This document shows positions 1 to 10,392 of a DNA stretch of 64,000 nt, piece after piece. Made by a program: the position numbers and the translations under genes. The stretch is taken from NCBI GenBank assembly GCA_030374805.1, contig JARGSG010000112.1:62001-126000 (forward strand), read 5' to 3'. Below the pieces are notes generated by a model. The model was not told the origin of the DNA. It ran no database searches and saw only the letters and a list, made by a program, of their open reading frames with translations. The stretch is from Gracilaria gracilis. Its lineage: Eukaryota > Rhodophyta > Florideophyceae > Gracilariales > Gracilariaceae. Position 1 is the stretch's first letter, and the number at the start of each line of letters is the position of its first letter.

Positions 1-31
1 TCCTCCACAGAGGCCTAGTCTCGCCCCGTCA

Positions 32-438
32 GTGACAGACCGAACGGACTCCATCCGGGGGAAGTCCCCTGTCCTGACATGTGACCTGACCGATACGGAC
101 ACTGAAACCGAAACAGTCCTCTTTTCAAGCGCGAACTACAAGGTGCACGTGTCGGTTGGCCTCAACACGGCACTGATGTATCCGTTAACTGGAGTTCTTG
201 ATACCGGAGCCGGACCCTGTCTGGTTCACGAACGCCATCTCCCCCCGAATTGGCGCTCAAAACTCCGACCGGACGTAAGACCCCGAATTACGGACGCGTC
301 GAAGAACCGAGTGGACTTTGTGGGAGTTCTCCCCCTTATGGTCCGAATCGGTGACCTCAATGTACGAATACAGTTCCTGGTGGTTTCTAACCTCTCCACC
401 AGCGTACTACTCGTACTTCTTTTATTGACAAGTACGTC
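32..438 (+). pseudogene. Ty3/gypsy retropepsin region (element 1)
   Basis: Frame 2 reads a retroviral-type aspartic protease. The active-site motif DTGAGP lies near nt 200-217, and hydrophobic strands follow (for example MVRIGDLNVRIQFLVV). The frame is lost near nt 410, where the readable protein moves to frame 1 (RTSFIDKYVLAILPP). A one-base indel therefore separates protease from the rest of pol. The same TSFID segment occurs in the minus-strand copy at about 45.9 kb, which supports the join. Gag and the 5' LTR lie outside the window. As seen, the copy cannot make one continuous PR-RT polyprotein without frameshifting. Confidence 0.8.
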
Positions 439-3400
439 TTGGCAATACTACCACCAAAACGGACAATACTTCTACGACACTCAAAACCAGTGTCTATACA
501 GTCTTCCGCCTACGGACCAAATGCACCTTCCGCGCCGGAACCAGAACCCGAACGGGAAACTCTATCTAATAAGATACACGTTGCCCGTCCGGTTGTTCTA
601 CTCCCAATGTCGGAAACGAACGTCTTGGTAACCACCAAAACGTCCGGCTTGGTCTTTCTACAGTCTCATCACCGAACGGGATCAACGCTTGAACTCACAC
701 TCCTCGCGGGTGGAGTTATGGAGCTCCGACCAGACGTACCCTTTCTCGTTCGCGTGGCGAACTTTTCTGACCACTCGGTTCGACTACACAAGACCACCGT
801 TATTGGACTTGCCCTTCCATCTCCTGTAGCGCTCATAACTCCGCAACCATCGTCGCGGATCGACGAGTCTAAGGAGGGGGAACACATTCCGATTTCGGGT
901 AATAATTCCGAACGGGAATACAAGGATACCGAACAGGAGCAAGAAACCGTACGGAAAGATGAGAACGATTGGACCAGCAAGGTACAGATCAGTCCTGAGT
1001 ATGTTACCGAACGGGACAAAGTCATTGAGATACTTCGACCATTTGCGGACATGTGGGACGGTCATCTCGGAACGATTGCGGCAGCGAAGCATCTGGAACC
1101 AGGCTCGAAGCCCATATTCCAGATGCCGTACCGTGCTGGACCCGCTCGGAGAGAACTCGAACGTAAGGAGGTGACAAAGCAGCTCGCTGCTGGTGTCATA
1201 GAACCGTCATCGGCAGAATGGGCCAGCCCGGTCGTATTTGCGCTCAAGAAAGACGGAAGCCTTCGCTTCTGCGTCGACTACCGCCGGTTGAACGCTACGA
1301 CCGTACGAGACACATACCCACTACCCCGAATGGACGAGTGCATCGACTCTCTTGGAGATGCACAAATCTTCTCCACTTTGGACGCCAACAGTGGTTATTG
1401 GCAGACCGAAATGGATGAAGCAGACCGGGACAAAACGACGGTAACGTCGCAAATGGGACTGTACCGCTATCGGAGAATGCCGTTTGGACTCAAGAACGCA
1501 CCGGCTACATTCCAGCGTGCTCTCGATATCATCCTTTCACGGGTGAAGTGGCAGTACGCACTGGTGTATCTTGATGACGTAATCATCTATTCCCGGACGG
1601 TTGCAGAGCATTATGACCATGTGCGGACCATACTTCATATGCTCCGTTCGGCTGGTGTTACTCTCCGATTGGACAAATGCTACTTTTTCAGTGGCACCGT
1701 GGACTATCTAGGCCACGTAATCCGACCAGGAAAGCTTCAAGTGTCTCTCAAGACACAGAACGCTATCAAGCAGGCTAAACCGCCTACGACCCAGATGGAG
1801 CTCCGATCGTTCTTGGGGCTCTGTAACGTTTTCTGTCGGTTTGTCGCAAACTTCGCCCGAATTGCCACTCCATTGAACCGCAAGTTGGAGAAGGGGCAAC
1901 CCACGAAGTTTGAGACATTGACCGATACGGAATACGAAGCCTTTGACGAATTGCGTCAGAGACTGATACGCCCGCCCATTTTGGCCATTCCCCGTCAAGG
2001 GTACCCGTACGTTCTGGATACAGACGCATGCGACCGACAGGTAGGATGCACCCTGCTACAGAAGCAACCGGACGGAGGCTTACTACCGATCGGTTACTGG
2101 AGCCGCTCTCTATCAAAGACCGAACGGCAATACTCAACTACCGAACGGGAATGCCTTGCGGTCGTCTGGGCCATACTGCACCTCCGTCCGTACTTGGAAG
2201 GTCAGAGGTTCACTGTCAGAACGGACCACCACTCCTTGAGGTCGATATTGAACCTTACGGACGCGTCAGGACGATTGGCCAGGTGGCGGTTGCGTCTAAT
2301 GGAGTATGACTTCGATGTCGTCCACCGTCCGGGTATCAAGCACCAAGCGGCTGATGCCCGTTCTCTGATCCGGACGGATGGCGAAGACGATGCCCCATTG
2401 GACGAAGAGGTCCCCTGCTTGCTATTGAATGACCGTACGGACGATGGCTACTTTATCACCAACATTACCGTTAACGGTGATGAGTACAGCGACGTCTGCG
2501 TCGACTGGCCAACGCCCGAACAGAAATCTGTAGGTATCCCCGAGGTTCTTGCTGTCAGCTCGGAGGAAACCGACATCGTTCCGGTCACGGTCGAAGAGCG
2601 GGAACGAGCTGAAGCAGATGACCCTTTCTGTGAGTCCGTACGGAAAGACATCGGCAACAGTGTCACTCTGTTCGACATTGACCGAAACGGACTTATCGTG
2701 CGCAAAGCCCCACCGGACGGCGCCACCGAGAAGGTCGTACCTGCCTCACTGCAGGCACGCGTCCTCTACTTGGCACATTATCCCCGTCTGGTTGGCCATC
2801 CGGGCTCCACTTGGATGTATGAGAGTCTTCGTCGAGACTTTTACTGGCCGCATATGGCCAATGACGTATTCCAGTCCGTACGGGATTGTCGCACATGCCC
2901 GGCGACGAAGGGAACACACTTCAAGTCGCAGAAGCTGTTGAAGTTGTTCCCTGCCGCCGGCCCGCTGGAGTTCGTCGCGATAGACATCGTCGGTCCATTC
3001 ACGAAGTCCTTAAACGGTTACCAGTACATATTGGTCAAAACCAATCGGTTTAGCAAAATAGCCCGCTCTATACCCATGCGGTCAACCACAGCTCCCAGTG
3101 TGGCAAAGGCCTTCCTGGGGAACTGGGTTTATCCGTACGGAATACCAAAATACTTGCTAACCGATAACGGAACTCAATTTGTCTCTAAGTTCTTCGAGAC
3201 TGTGTGCACCGCGTTGGGAACCAAACACGTACTGACAACCGCGTACCATCCACAAACGAATGGTCAGGCCGAACGGTTCAACCAGACCCTCGTAGAGAGG
3301 TTACGCCACTACGTAGCGGATCATCAGAACTCTTGGAACGCCTATGTTCAACCACTTACGTACGGCTACAACCTACCGATCTATCGATCTCTCGGTACCG

Positions 3401-4098
3401 CACCGTTCGATGTTGCGCTAACGCGCAAGCCACCGAGCGTTCTGATCGATGAGCCCAGTACGTCACTGGACCCAACGACGCCTACACAGCCCACTGCCGC
3501 TCGGTTAAAACGCTACACCCTCAAGCTCCTACAGGCCAGGCTGCAAACCGCTCGGACAAAGTTGACCCGCGCCCAACAGCGCTATAAGGAAAACTTTGAT
3601 AAGTCCGTACGGTACACGCCGAGCTTTACCCCTGGGGAAGAGGTGTTTGTTGACCGACCGGACTATAAGAACGCAGAGGAGGACCTTACGGATCAGGAAC
3701 GTACGTATCGGAAGCTCTTACCGAAGACGGTTGGCCCGTTTAAGGTCGTATCCGCAACGGATGCCACTGTCACTCTGAACCAAGACGGTATTCACAACAC
3801 CGTCAGTATTGACAGAGTGACAAAAGCCCCAGCCGCACGGCCAACAACCACACCGGTCATTTCCGAACAGACACGCGGCACAGTAGGTGCCGATCCTGAA
3901 GGACCGTATGCGGACGAACCCGTCGACGACGGGCCTACCCCACCGCCCGGAACAGTTCCGAGCGTGGTAGAGCGTGTCGTCGACCATCGCGACACTCCGA
4001 ACGGACAACAATACCGCGTACGGTGGCGCGGTTACCGTACGGATCAGGACACGTTTGAACCGCCCGGACACATCCCCCAACACTTCATTGCCCGCTAG
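439..4098 (+). CDS. Ty3/gypsy pol: RT, RNase H, integrase, chromodomain
   Basis: This is a long intact frame of about 1,219 codons; it opens without an ATG because it continues the upstream protease frame. The order is a linker, reverse transcriptase (FCVDYRRLN, catalytic YLDD at nt 1567-1578, about residue 377), RNase H (DTDACD near residue 527), an H-H-C-C zinc finger (nt ~2770-2900), the integrase core (Asp in AIDIVGPF, Asp in TDNG, Glu in GQAERFN) and a C-terminal chromodomain (RVRWRGY..DTFEP, nt ~3960-4095). The chromodomain marks a chromovirus-type Ty3 element; in that family it guides integration to modified histones. All catalytic residues that can be checked are present, making this the best-preserved of three Ty3 copies. 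The only visible defect is the upstream frameshift. Confidence 0.92.
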   Translation: MAILPPKRTILLRHSKPVSIQSSAYGPNAPSAPEPEPERETLSNKIHVARPVVLLPMSETNVLVTTKTSGLVFLQSHHRTGSTLELTLLAGGVMELRPDVPFLVRVANFSDHSVRLHKTTVIGLALPSPVALITPQPSSRIDESKEGEHIPISGNNSEREYKDTEQEQETVRKDENDWTSKVQISPEYVTERDKVIEILRPFADMWDGHLGTIAAAKHLEPGSKPIFQMPYRAGPARRELERKEVTKQLAAGVIEPSSAEWASPVVFALKKDGSLRFCVDYRRLNATTVRDTYPLPRMDECIDSLGDAQIFSTLDANSGYWQTEMDEADRDKTTVTSQMGLYRYRRMPFGLKNAPATFQRALDIILSRVKWQYALVYLDDVIIYSRTVAEHYDHVRTILHMLRSAGVTLRLDKCYFFSGTVDYLGHVIRPGKLQVSLKTQNAIKQAKPPTTQMELRSFLGLCNVFCRFVANFARIATPLNRKLEKGQPTKFETLTDTEYEAFDELRQRLIRPPILAIPRQGYPYVLDTDACDRQVGCTLLQKQPDGGLLPIGYWSRSLSKTERQYSTTERECLAVVWAILHLRPYLEGQRFTVRTDHHSLRSILNLTDASGRLARWRLRLMEYDFDVVHRPGIKHQAADARSLIRTDGEDDAPLDEEVPCLLLNDRTDDGYFITNITVNGDEYSDVCVDWPTPEQKSVGIPEVLAVSSEETDIVPVTVEERERAEADDPFCESVRKDIGNSVTLFDIDRNGLIVRKAPPDGATEKVVPASLQARVLYLAHYPRLVGHPGSTWMYESLRRDFYWPHMANDVFQSVRDCRTCPATKGTHFKSQKLLKLFPAAGPLEFVAIDIVGPFTKSLNGYQYILVKTNRFSKIARSIPMRSTTAPSVAKAFLGNWVYPYGIPKYLLTDNGTQFVSKFFETVCTALGTKHVLTTAYHPQTNGQAERFNQTLVERLRHYVADHQNSWNAYVQPLTYGYNLPIYRSLGTAPFDVALTRKPPSVLIDEPSTSLDPTTPTQPTAARLKRYTLKLLQARLQTARTKLTRAQQRYKENFDKSVRYTPSFTPGEEVFVDRPDYKNAEEDLTDQERTYRKLLPKTVGPFKVVSATDATVTLNQDGIHNTVSIDRVTKAPAARPTTTPVISEQTRGTVGADPEGPYADEPVDDGPTPPPGTVPSVVERVVDHRDTPNGQQYRVRWRGYRTDQDTFEPPGHIPQHFIAR

Positions 4099-5168
4099 TG
4101 GCGTCGCAGAAACCCTACGCTATCTGCAACATCTTCAGAAGGGGGAAGGAAAGTGCGCGGATCTCAAGGTCCGAACGTACGAGCTGGTAATTCATGAGCT
4201 TCGAGCTACGGCTGGAAGCATAATTTACTGCCTTTATCGTACGATATTGGTTTGCCTGGACAAACACTGAACCGTTGACGTACGCTATGTGGCATCTTCT
4301 GTTTCGACTTGAAACATATCGCGTTGTGTTTTCGAGAACAACGCGCCTACTCTACTGTCTACTTGCTGAGGATTCCGAACGGACGTCGTACCAATCGCGA
4401 GCACGAACGAAGTATTGATCTTCAGTTCTCCGCAAGAACGAATGTGGTATAGTCAAGAACCCGTACGGGACGACACGTCACCCCCGTGACGGCAACACCT
4501 CTTCGTAATGCTGGACGTACACCGCCACGTCATCTGTGTGCTGTAACCGAACGGTACTGCATGCGCTCTTGCGCCGCATACGCGCAGCCAGGCGGGCGGC
4601 GCGGCACGGTTACTTGCAAGGCGAATAAAAAAAATTGTCGCGGAAATTGCCTGCCCGTACGGTAGCAAAAACGGCGATTCAGTTTTTGGCCGCTAGCTCC
4701 AAAACGGTGGCGTTTCAGGCCCTCAAAATGTCCGATTTGGACTCGCCGCACGGTCAGAATACTTGTAATTTTTTGGATCGCACGCGCGCGCCTTTACACG
4801 CAATACTGGGTACCGAATCCGCTACTGACGCACGCGCGGGGCGCATACGCTCCATGCCCGAGTAATTTGCAATTTTCTGAGCCCGACCGGTGCGCGTCAT
4901 TGCTGGCAGACTCGTCTGGCTGGCGCGACCGTTTCCGTTCGGACCGCGCCCTGTATCACACTGTGACTGTCACCGCACGAGTTCCGTCACCGAATCGCGT
5001 CCAATTCATACGGTCGCTCCTTGCTCCCACAGACGCCTCTCGCCCGTATGAGCATGATGAGCGCTGACGGTCCCTCGATCGTCAGTCTATTCAGGAACGA
5101 GGATCACCGCTCCGGACCGGACGTAGGCGCACGAACGGACACGCGACCGCTAGGGAACCACTTGCCAG

Positions 5169-5364
5169 GCGTTTTCATTCGAGGCGTACCGCGCGCGTGC
5201 CGATTTGGACCTCTGCCGGACGTTCTCCGTCGAGACGTACCGTGCGCGCCGATTCGGACACCCGTCGGACGTTCTCTTTCGAGACAAAGCGTGCGCGCCG
5301 ATTCGGACACCCGTTGGACGTCCTCCCCCGAGACGAACCGTACGTACCGATTAGGATACCCGCA
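5169..5364. repeat. 49-bp tandem repeat, about 4 units
   Basis: The phrase GGACGTTCTC (or GGACGTCCTC) recurs at 5218, 5267 and 5316, exactly 49 bp apart. Each copy is followed by CGAGAC, then GTGCGCGCCGATTCGGACAC. A more diverged unit precedes at about 5169, and a partial one follows to about 5364. Confidence 0.85.
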
Positions 5365-5467
5365 CGCCTTCGCTGCGGTCGGCATCTGTCGATATGTCCG
5401 CTCGTACATAACACGGTGAGCGCTCCGCGACGAGTCCATTCGTACAGTATCTTCTTCAGTCACCTTC

Positions 5468-5520
5468 GGAAAATTGGGCGTAGCTTCGCCCCGTCCGCGA
5501 TGGGCACCTTTCCCGAACGG
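5468..5520 (+). repeat. hairpin repeat, copy 1 of 4
   Basis: About 53 bp with the core TAGCTTCGCCCCG, ending CCCGAACGG. The left GGAAAATTGGGC and right TGGGCACCTTTCC arms are partly complementary. Related copies are at about 5720, 6058 and 6453. Confidence 0.7.
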
Positions 5521-5719
5521 ATATCTCCAATCTTACTTTTACGTACGGCGCTTCTACGACCGGACACGCGCACGTTCGGTGCAGTCTTGCACGAAGCAGC
5601 CCCGTTCGTTCAACGCACGGAGTTTCATGCTGATGCCACTGCGTGCACCTGCTCGGCGCTGATCCGTTCGGTTTGTGGTTTTTCTGCTGCCATGGTTACG
5701 CCATTTCGTTCCTCTGTAC

Positions 5720-5775
5720 TGAAAATTTGGCCATGGCTTCGCCCCGCCCTTGATGGGCAAATTTTCCGAAACGGA
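5720..5775 (+). repeat. hairpin repeat, copy 2 of 4
   Basis: Core CATGGCTTCGCCCCGCCC flanked by GAAAATTTGGCC and GGGCAAATTTTCC, which can pair as a stem. It ends in a variant of CCGAACGG. Confidence 0.75.
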
Positions 5776-6057
5776 AACCATAGGCCCGAATGACCTCAGC
5801 GTACACCGAATGGATCACTACTAAACCTTTGGCGGACTTTCAGGGCTCAACCGAATCCGATCGAGCCCTGGAGGGCGTCACAGTGCTCCAATCGGACGTA
5901 TACGGCGTCGAATCGTATCGGACTACGCTGACGTCGCGACCACGGGCATTCCTGACGGCAGTCGTCGTTAGGCACCAAGGCCACTTCGTGGCTTATGTCG
6001 TCCGCTCGGGTCTCTGTAAGCACGCGCCACTCGTACAGTGATCTCTGCCGGCCGCTT

Positions 6058-6112
6058 GGGAACTTTGGGCATGGCTTCGCCCCGCCCTTTCAGGGCAAAA
6101 CTTCCAAACGGG
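6058..6112 (+). repeat. hairpin repeat, copy 3 of 4
   Basis: Same core CATGGCTTCGCCCCGCCC, arms GAACTTTGGGC and GGGCAAAACTTCC. The phrase CGTACAGTGATC just upstream resembles the sequence before copy 1, so the repeat unit may be longer than the hairpin. Confidence 0.75.
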
Positions 6113-6452
6113 CACTGCGGCGTCCTGTTCAACGTGCGGGCACGGTACGCGCTTGCCACCTATTCCTGAACGGGTAGCACCACGCGGACACCACGCTGTC
6201 GGTCGAGCTCACAGCTTATAAGCGCCGCTCCTTACGCTTCGTATGGTGACCGATTGGATTCGTGCGTATCACGTGTCAAAGACATCGACAGCGCTCAAAC
6301 GGACACCTGTGGTCTGCACAGTTATAAGTCGTCGCGTACTCACCGGGTGACGCGTAATGCGTCTTCGATCTGCTGTTCGCGTACCATTGCGTATCGTTCC
6401 GCTCGGTTTGGACTCCACAACACGTACACAAGCTTCTTTACTCGGTCCCGCT

Positions 6453-6507
6453 CAGGAAATTTGGGCATGGCTTTGCCCCGCCCTTTCCGGGCAAATTTTC
6501 CGAACGG
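6453..6507 (+). repeat. hairpin repeat, copy 4 of 4
   Basis: Best-preserved copy: GGAAATTTGGGC, core CATGGCTTTGCCCCGCCC, then GGGCAAATTTTCCGAACGG. The arms form a stem of about 10 bp. Confidence 0.75.
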
Positions 6508-7260
6508 ATGCTATGGCGCCCTCTCAACCATACGGACATAGGCGTAGCGAGTTGGCGACGCTACGCGGCGCTCCGAGGGTGGAGCGGAAGTGTAGGAGGG
6601 GGATCTGTAGTATAGTGGGCCCGGGTTGGTGCAGAGTGTGTCTGATCAGCCATTCACGTACGAAGGTGTAGTGCACGATGGGCTGGTGCAGTGGCACCGT
6701 CACGTGTACGATCTGGTGACCAAGTGCCGGACGGGTTGGCCGAGCGTACAAGTTCGACACGTGTGGTGATGGTGTGGTGCTGGGTGGTGACAATGCAAAT
6801 TAGACCGATCGTACAGTAGTTAGTAATGGGGCCCAGACCCGATATTTAGTTGTAGCTCGGATCTCCTGAGGCCCCCAATCATAAACGACAAGCATCTTCT
6901 GCCCAACGTCTTCTTCGCTAGTTTGCACTAACGATAGACCGCACGGCTACTCCTTTATTGGGTTTCTCAGACCGTTCGTACCCTTCTGCACGTTCCTGTA
7001 CGTGCCTGGTGATACCAATCGTTCACTCTCCCCTCGACCGCCCGGTGCTTCCGCTCCTTCTCTCCGCTCGGATTCATTACAGTCACAAGACTGTACGCTA
7101 CCGCCGCTCCTGTCTCAAGACCGCTTCGGACTCTCTCCCTTTTTGTGCATTATACCACACATACAATTTGTACCCCGAAAGGCTTTGTTGTCGGTTACTT
7201 CCATCGGCGTTTATGATACTTAATGAAACTGCTAAGTTCCACCCACTTTCGCAGTCAGCT

Positions 7261-8320
7261 TAGCCGCCGCCAATTTGTTTCTATCTGCTCCGCAAACCGC
7301 GTTGCAATAGGAATAGAGAGGGTCGCAGATGAAACATAATGCATAGATGGCACCGTTTAAAGAATAGCGCAATTGCTTGACCCTTCTGTATTAAGTATAC
7401 CGATTAAACCTAAAGAATCAGAAGGATTGCGTCCGCTACAGAAAGCCATTTAACATTGTACGTTGACCAGCAGTATTTCCTTTGAACGGCAGCTACAACT
7501 TCAAACCGTTTACTGTAGTAGACTTTAACGCCTGAATTGATTGCCTCTCGTCACAAAAGATAATGGGTTACGCAATTATTTTGAAATATTGCCATTCGAA
7601 TCTTTTACACTGTTAGCGCACATTACGTAGCAGGTACAAACCTGCACGTAAGGGTTATCACCTGGCTACGAGGGTGATATTTGCTCGAGGGAGGATATCA
7701 CATCCCGAGCGAAGCGAGGGCGTCATGATATCCTCCTGAGATGCAAATATTACGCGAATAGCCGAGATGATAAGATGCGTGTCATGTGAGCTAGCAGGGC
7801 AAACCGGCTAGCAGGCCACGCCCCTCGCTTCGCTCAGAACGTAATTTCGTCCTCCCGAGTGGCAAATGATACAAGAGTAACCGCGGTGGTAGCATGCTTG
7901 CCATGGCGGTTAGCATGTCCACTGGCCAAACAAGCACGTAAGGGTAGATATCGATACCTGCCCTTCCGTATGGGCAGATATGGCTACATCTTCCCTTAAG
8001 TGCCCGCAGGCCGATTGCCATGTAACTTTTTTAGGTAACATTCCCTTCTGTGGTGATTGTCTGACCGTCGATGCTCAATATGCACAAGATTGCTACTAAT
8101 TGGAATACACAATGACGTGGAAGGCAAAATTTGGCATCAATATGATTTCCTGGCTGTTTAAACTTGATCCCACAGCTAAAAAAGGGGCAGGTTTTGATAG
8201 ATTCAAACGGCAGCATTGTCAGCGTAACGCAACGTGCTTAGATTACATTCAAGGTACCCAAAAGGGCTATTTTTTAAGGCGGAGCAGTGAGCACGAGTTC
8301 TTTTCGTTACCATTGCTTTC
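7261..8320. other. intergenic, no gene seen
   Basis: No supported coding sequence. The phrase GCACGTAAGGGT occurs twice (about 7643 and 7934). The interval contains the inverted-repeat structure at 7677-7835. Confidence 0.6.
7677..7835. repeat. interleaved inverted repeats
   Basis: Arm ATATTTGC..GAGGATATCA at 7677-7700 is the imperfect complement of 7726-7750. Inside the loop, GAGCGAAGCGAGGGCGT (7707-7723) is the complement of 7818-7835 apart from one extra C. Two overlapping hairpins are therefore possible. It may be a degraded MITE; no target duplication is evident. Confidence 0.6.
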
Positions 8321-9694
8321 GTGACCACCCATTTTGGGTGGACCCGTCAGACAGATGTTCTCACCGTGCTGGACTACGGCGGCGGCAACGTTCGCTCATT
8401 GCTCAACGCGCTGCATCAATTTGACCTCGCGTTGCGCAGCTACGTCGTGGATGGACGCCAGTTTTTCGGCATCTCTCTCTGGCTGCACACCTTGTTCAAA
8501 CGCTCGGAAGAATGCCCCGATGTGCCTGGGCTCGCCGTGTTTCCGGACGTCGTGCGCCGCTTTCGCCACACGCGCAGTGCTGGCTTGGCTGCGCCGCATA
8601 TCGGCTGGAAGGCTATGAATGTTTCGCGCCCGCTGTCGGTGCTGGCCGGTGATGGCACGCGTTACTGCTTTTTGCCGTCGTATCTCGTCGATGTGGATCT
8701 TGACCAGAGTGCCGCTCCGAACGCATCCGTCGCTAAAGCGACAGTAGCTACTCCCTGGCATTTCGTACCGTTTCTAACCGCTTTGCAATTGGAAAACGTG
8801 GTCGCCCTACAGTTTCAACCGGAGAAATCCGGCCCGTATAAACTGAGTTTACTTCAAAATTTTGTGTTCGATACATTTACGCATCGCTCGGCGGTGGCGC
8901 CGGCGACGGCTTTCGAAGAGATGGAGAAAGGCCTCGTGGCGTGTCTGGATGTGTGTCAGAATGATCATGGCGATCTGGTCGTGACCATGGACGACCAGTG
9001 TGACGTTTGAGACTCGTTGTCGCGAGAGTTGCAAAACCTTTGCAAACCCGACCTGCCCGCCAAGCACTTCTTTGAGCAAGGAGCTGACGAACTCTGCTTT
9101 CTAAACGTCACGTCGTTACGCGGGGAGCTGGTGGGAGAGGCAGCCATCATGGAGCTGCTGTGGCAGATGGCGCAGCATGTGTTCGTGCCGCTCTGTACTG
9201 GCGCCAGTATCGGGGATTACACGGGCGGCATGGGACAGTGCTACGGTGCGTTGGATGTGGCGGCGCTTTGTTTTCGCGCCGGCGGGGATAAAGTGTCGGT
9301 GGACAGCGACGCAGCGTACGTGGCGGAGCGGTTTGGGTCAGGCGGCGGCGTGACATCGGCTCGTCTTTTATCGAACGGATCTCGAATGTGTACGGCACGC
9401 AAGCAGTGGTGGTTTCAATCGATACGCGGCGCGGGCATGTAGCCGAGGCATGTAGTTTCGACACAAATCAGAAGGCGGACGGGCGATGCTGTTGGTACCA
9501 GGGTGTAGTGAAAGGTTGACGCAACTCAATGCAGCTGGCGCAGGCCGTGCAAGTGCCGAAAGAGATAAAGATCCGGCTCAACTCGATGGACCGCGATGGA
9601 CAGCTCGATTGATTTGATCCACAACTAATATGGCTGGTACACCACATGAAAACGAGCATGACCGTCCTGGTGATCGCCAGCTCTTCAATTCTTG
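8321..9694 (+). pseudogene. HIS7: HIS7 (imidazole glycerol phosphate synthase) pseudogene
   Basis: One plus-strand frame, continued in another after about 9.40 kb, reads through both halves of the fused histidine-pathway enzyme. The glutaminase half shows VLDYGGGNVRSL, PHIGWK and QFQPEKSG. The cyclase half shows ACLDVCQNDHGDLVV, GADELCFLNVTS, VFVPLCTGASI, GGDKVSVDSDA, then QAVVVSIDTRR, WYQGVVKG, NSMDRDGQ and VIAS. It is dead on several counts. About 45 residues are missing between LNALHQF and FFGIS. The catalytic Cys is Ser (8474-8476) and the catalytic His is Gln (QFHPEKS to QFQPEKS). An in-frame TGA lies at 9008-9010 where the family has Arg. A frameshift near 9400 and two more TGA stops follow. 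The C-terminus fades after about 9694. Active enzyme makes imidazole glycerol phosphate and AICAR. Confidence 0.92.
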
Positions 9695-10291
9695 GTAAAG
9701 GGCACTCTATCGCTTGTCGTTCGCTGCGTAAATACGTCTCAGGTTTCACCGAAGGCACTTCTCTAAAGCAAGAGGTAAATTACTATTCAGATACTCCTCC
9801 AAGTTCAGAAAGCATTTTGCCAACTCAAGATGCATATAAAGCTACACATTCAGCGCATGATCAGGGCCTTTCAAGATTTGCTAGCCGCTCTCTTGTTACA
9901 GCTACCGTGATGCGCTCCCACAGGCAGCCCACCGCAACCGTGAAGGTACGATGTCTAGAAATATCTTGACCTCAAGGCTTTCCCCATGTGGTTGCCGTAA
10001 TCGTCTCTCCGTCCGCATTGATTTCTTGATTGCTTAAAACGGGTCTCTCTTTCCGCCTGCTCTGCTTCTACAAACCGTTACTCATTGCAGCTACCGTCGC
10101 TCGTCATCGTCGAATCTCTATCTCTTGTTCACATATTGGATAACGTACTTTCTTGGATTTCATCTCCGTCAGCTTTGCTATCCCATAGTGCATGATGGAT
10201 TATCGCAGTAAGGAGTGACCTACATCTCACTGGGCAATTGTGTTGCAGACAGTGTTCCCACACGATTTCCCACTTCTTTTCATCTAGTTTT
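9695..10291. other. intergenic, no gene seen
   Basis: I see no recognisable coding sequence or repeat. The end of the HIS7 remnant may lie here but is no longer readable. Confidence 0.5.
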
Positions 10292-10388
10292 TTTAGTGCA
10301 ACGCCAGAGGCGGAAAGACACCACGAAGGCGTATGAGATCTTCCTCCCTTGGAGAGCAGTCAGCAGAAAGAGCCTCTCTGCAAGGCAC
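10292..10388 (-). mobile_element. Ty3 LTR fragment (3' end, inverted)
   Basis: About 97 bp matches the reverse complement of the 3' end of the LTR at 46668-47436. Shared phrases are AGTGCAACGCCAGAG, CGGAAAGACACCACGAAG, GAGATCTTCCTCC and GTCAGCAGA..GAGCCTCTCTG. Only this end of the LTR remains. It abuts the readable start of the Ulp1 frame of MULE copy 1, so a Ty3 insertion apparently damaged that element's 5' side. Confidence 0.85.
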
Positions 10389-10392
10389 AATG

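Larger units (their letters stand above)
4099..7260. other. non-coding stretch with the composition of element 1
   Basis: No protein is convincing here; the open frames are short and Arg/Ser/Pro-rich. The sequence stays full of CCGTACGG and CCGAACGG-like octamers, as in the preceding pol gene, until about 7.1 kb, where composition changes. It holds a 49-bp tandem repeat and four dispersed hairpin repeats, listed separately. I infer that this is the 3' non-coding part of element 1, or an insertion with the same base habits. I could not recognise an LTR with TG..CA ends. Confidence 0.4.

Noticed and set aside
5169-5364. A CRISPR-like array.
   Set aside because: The units are contiguous 49-bp tandem copies without unique spacers, in a eukaryotic context.
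5104-5463. Minus-strand Arg-rich frames around 5.1-5.5 kb.
   Set aside because: Produced by the 49-bp tandem repeat; period and amino-acid pattern follow the repeat.
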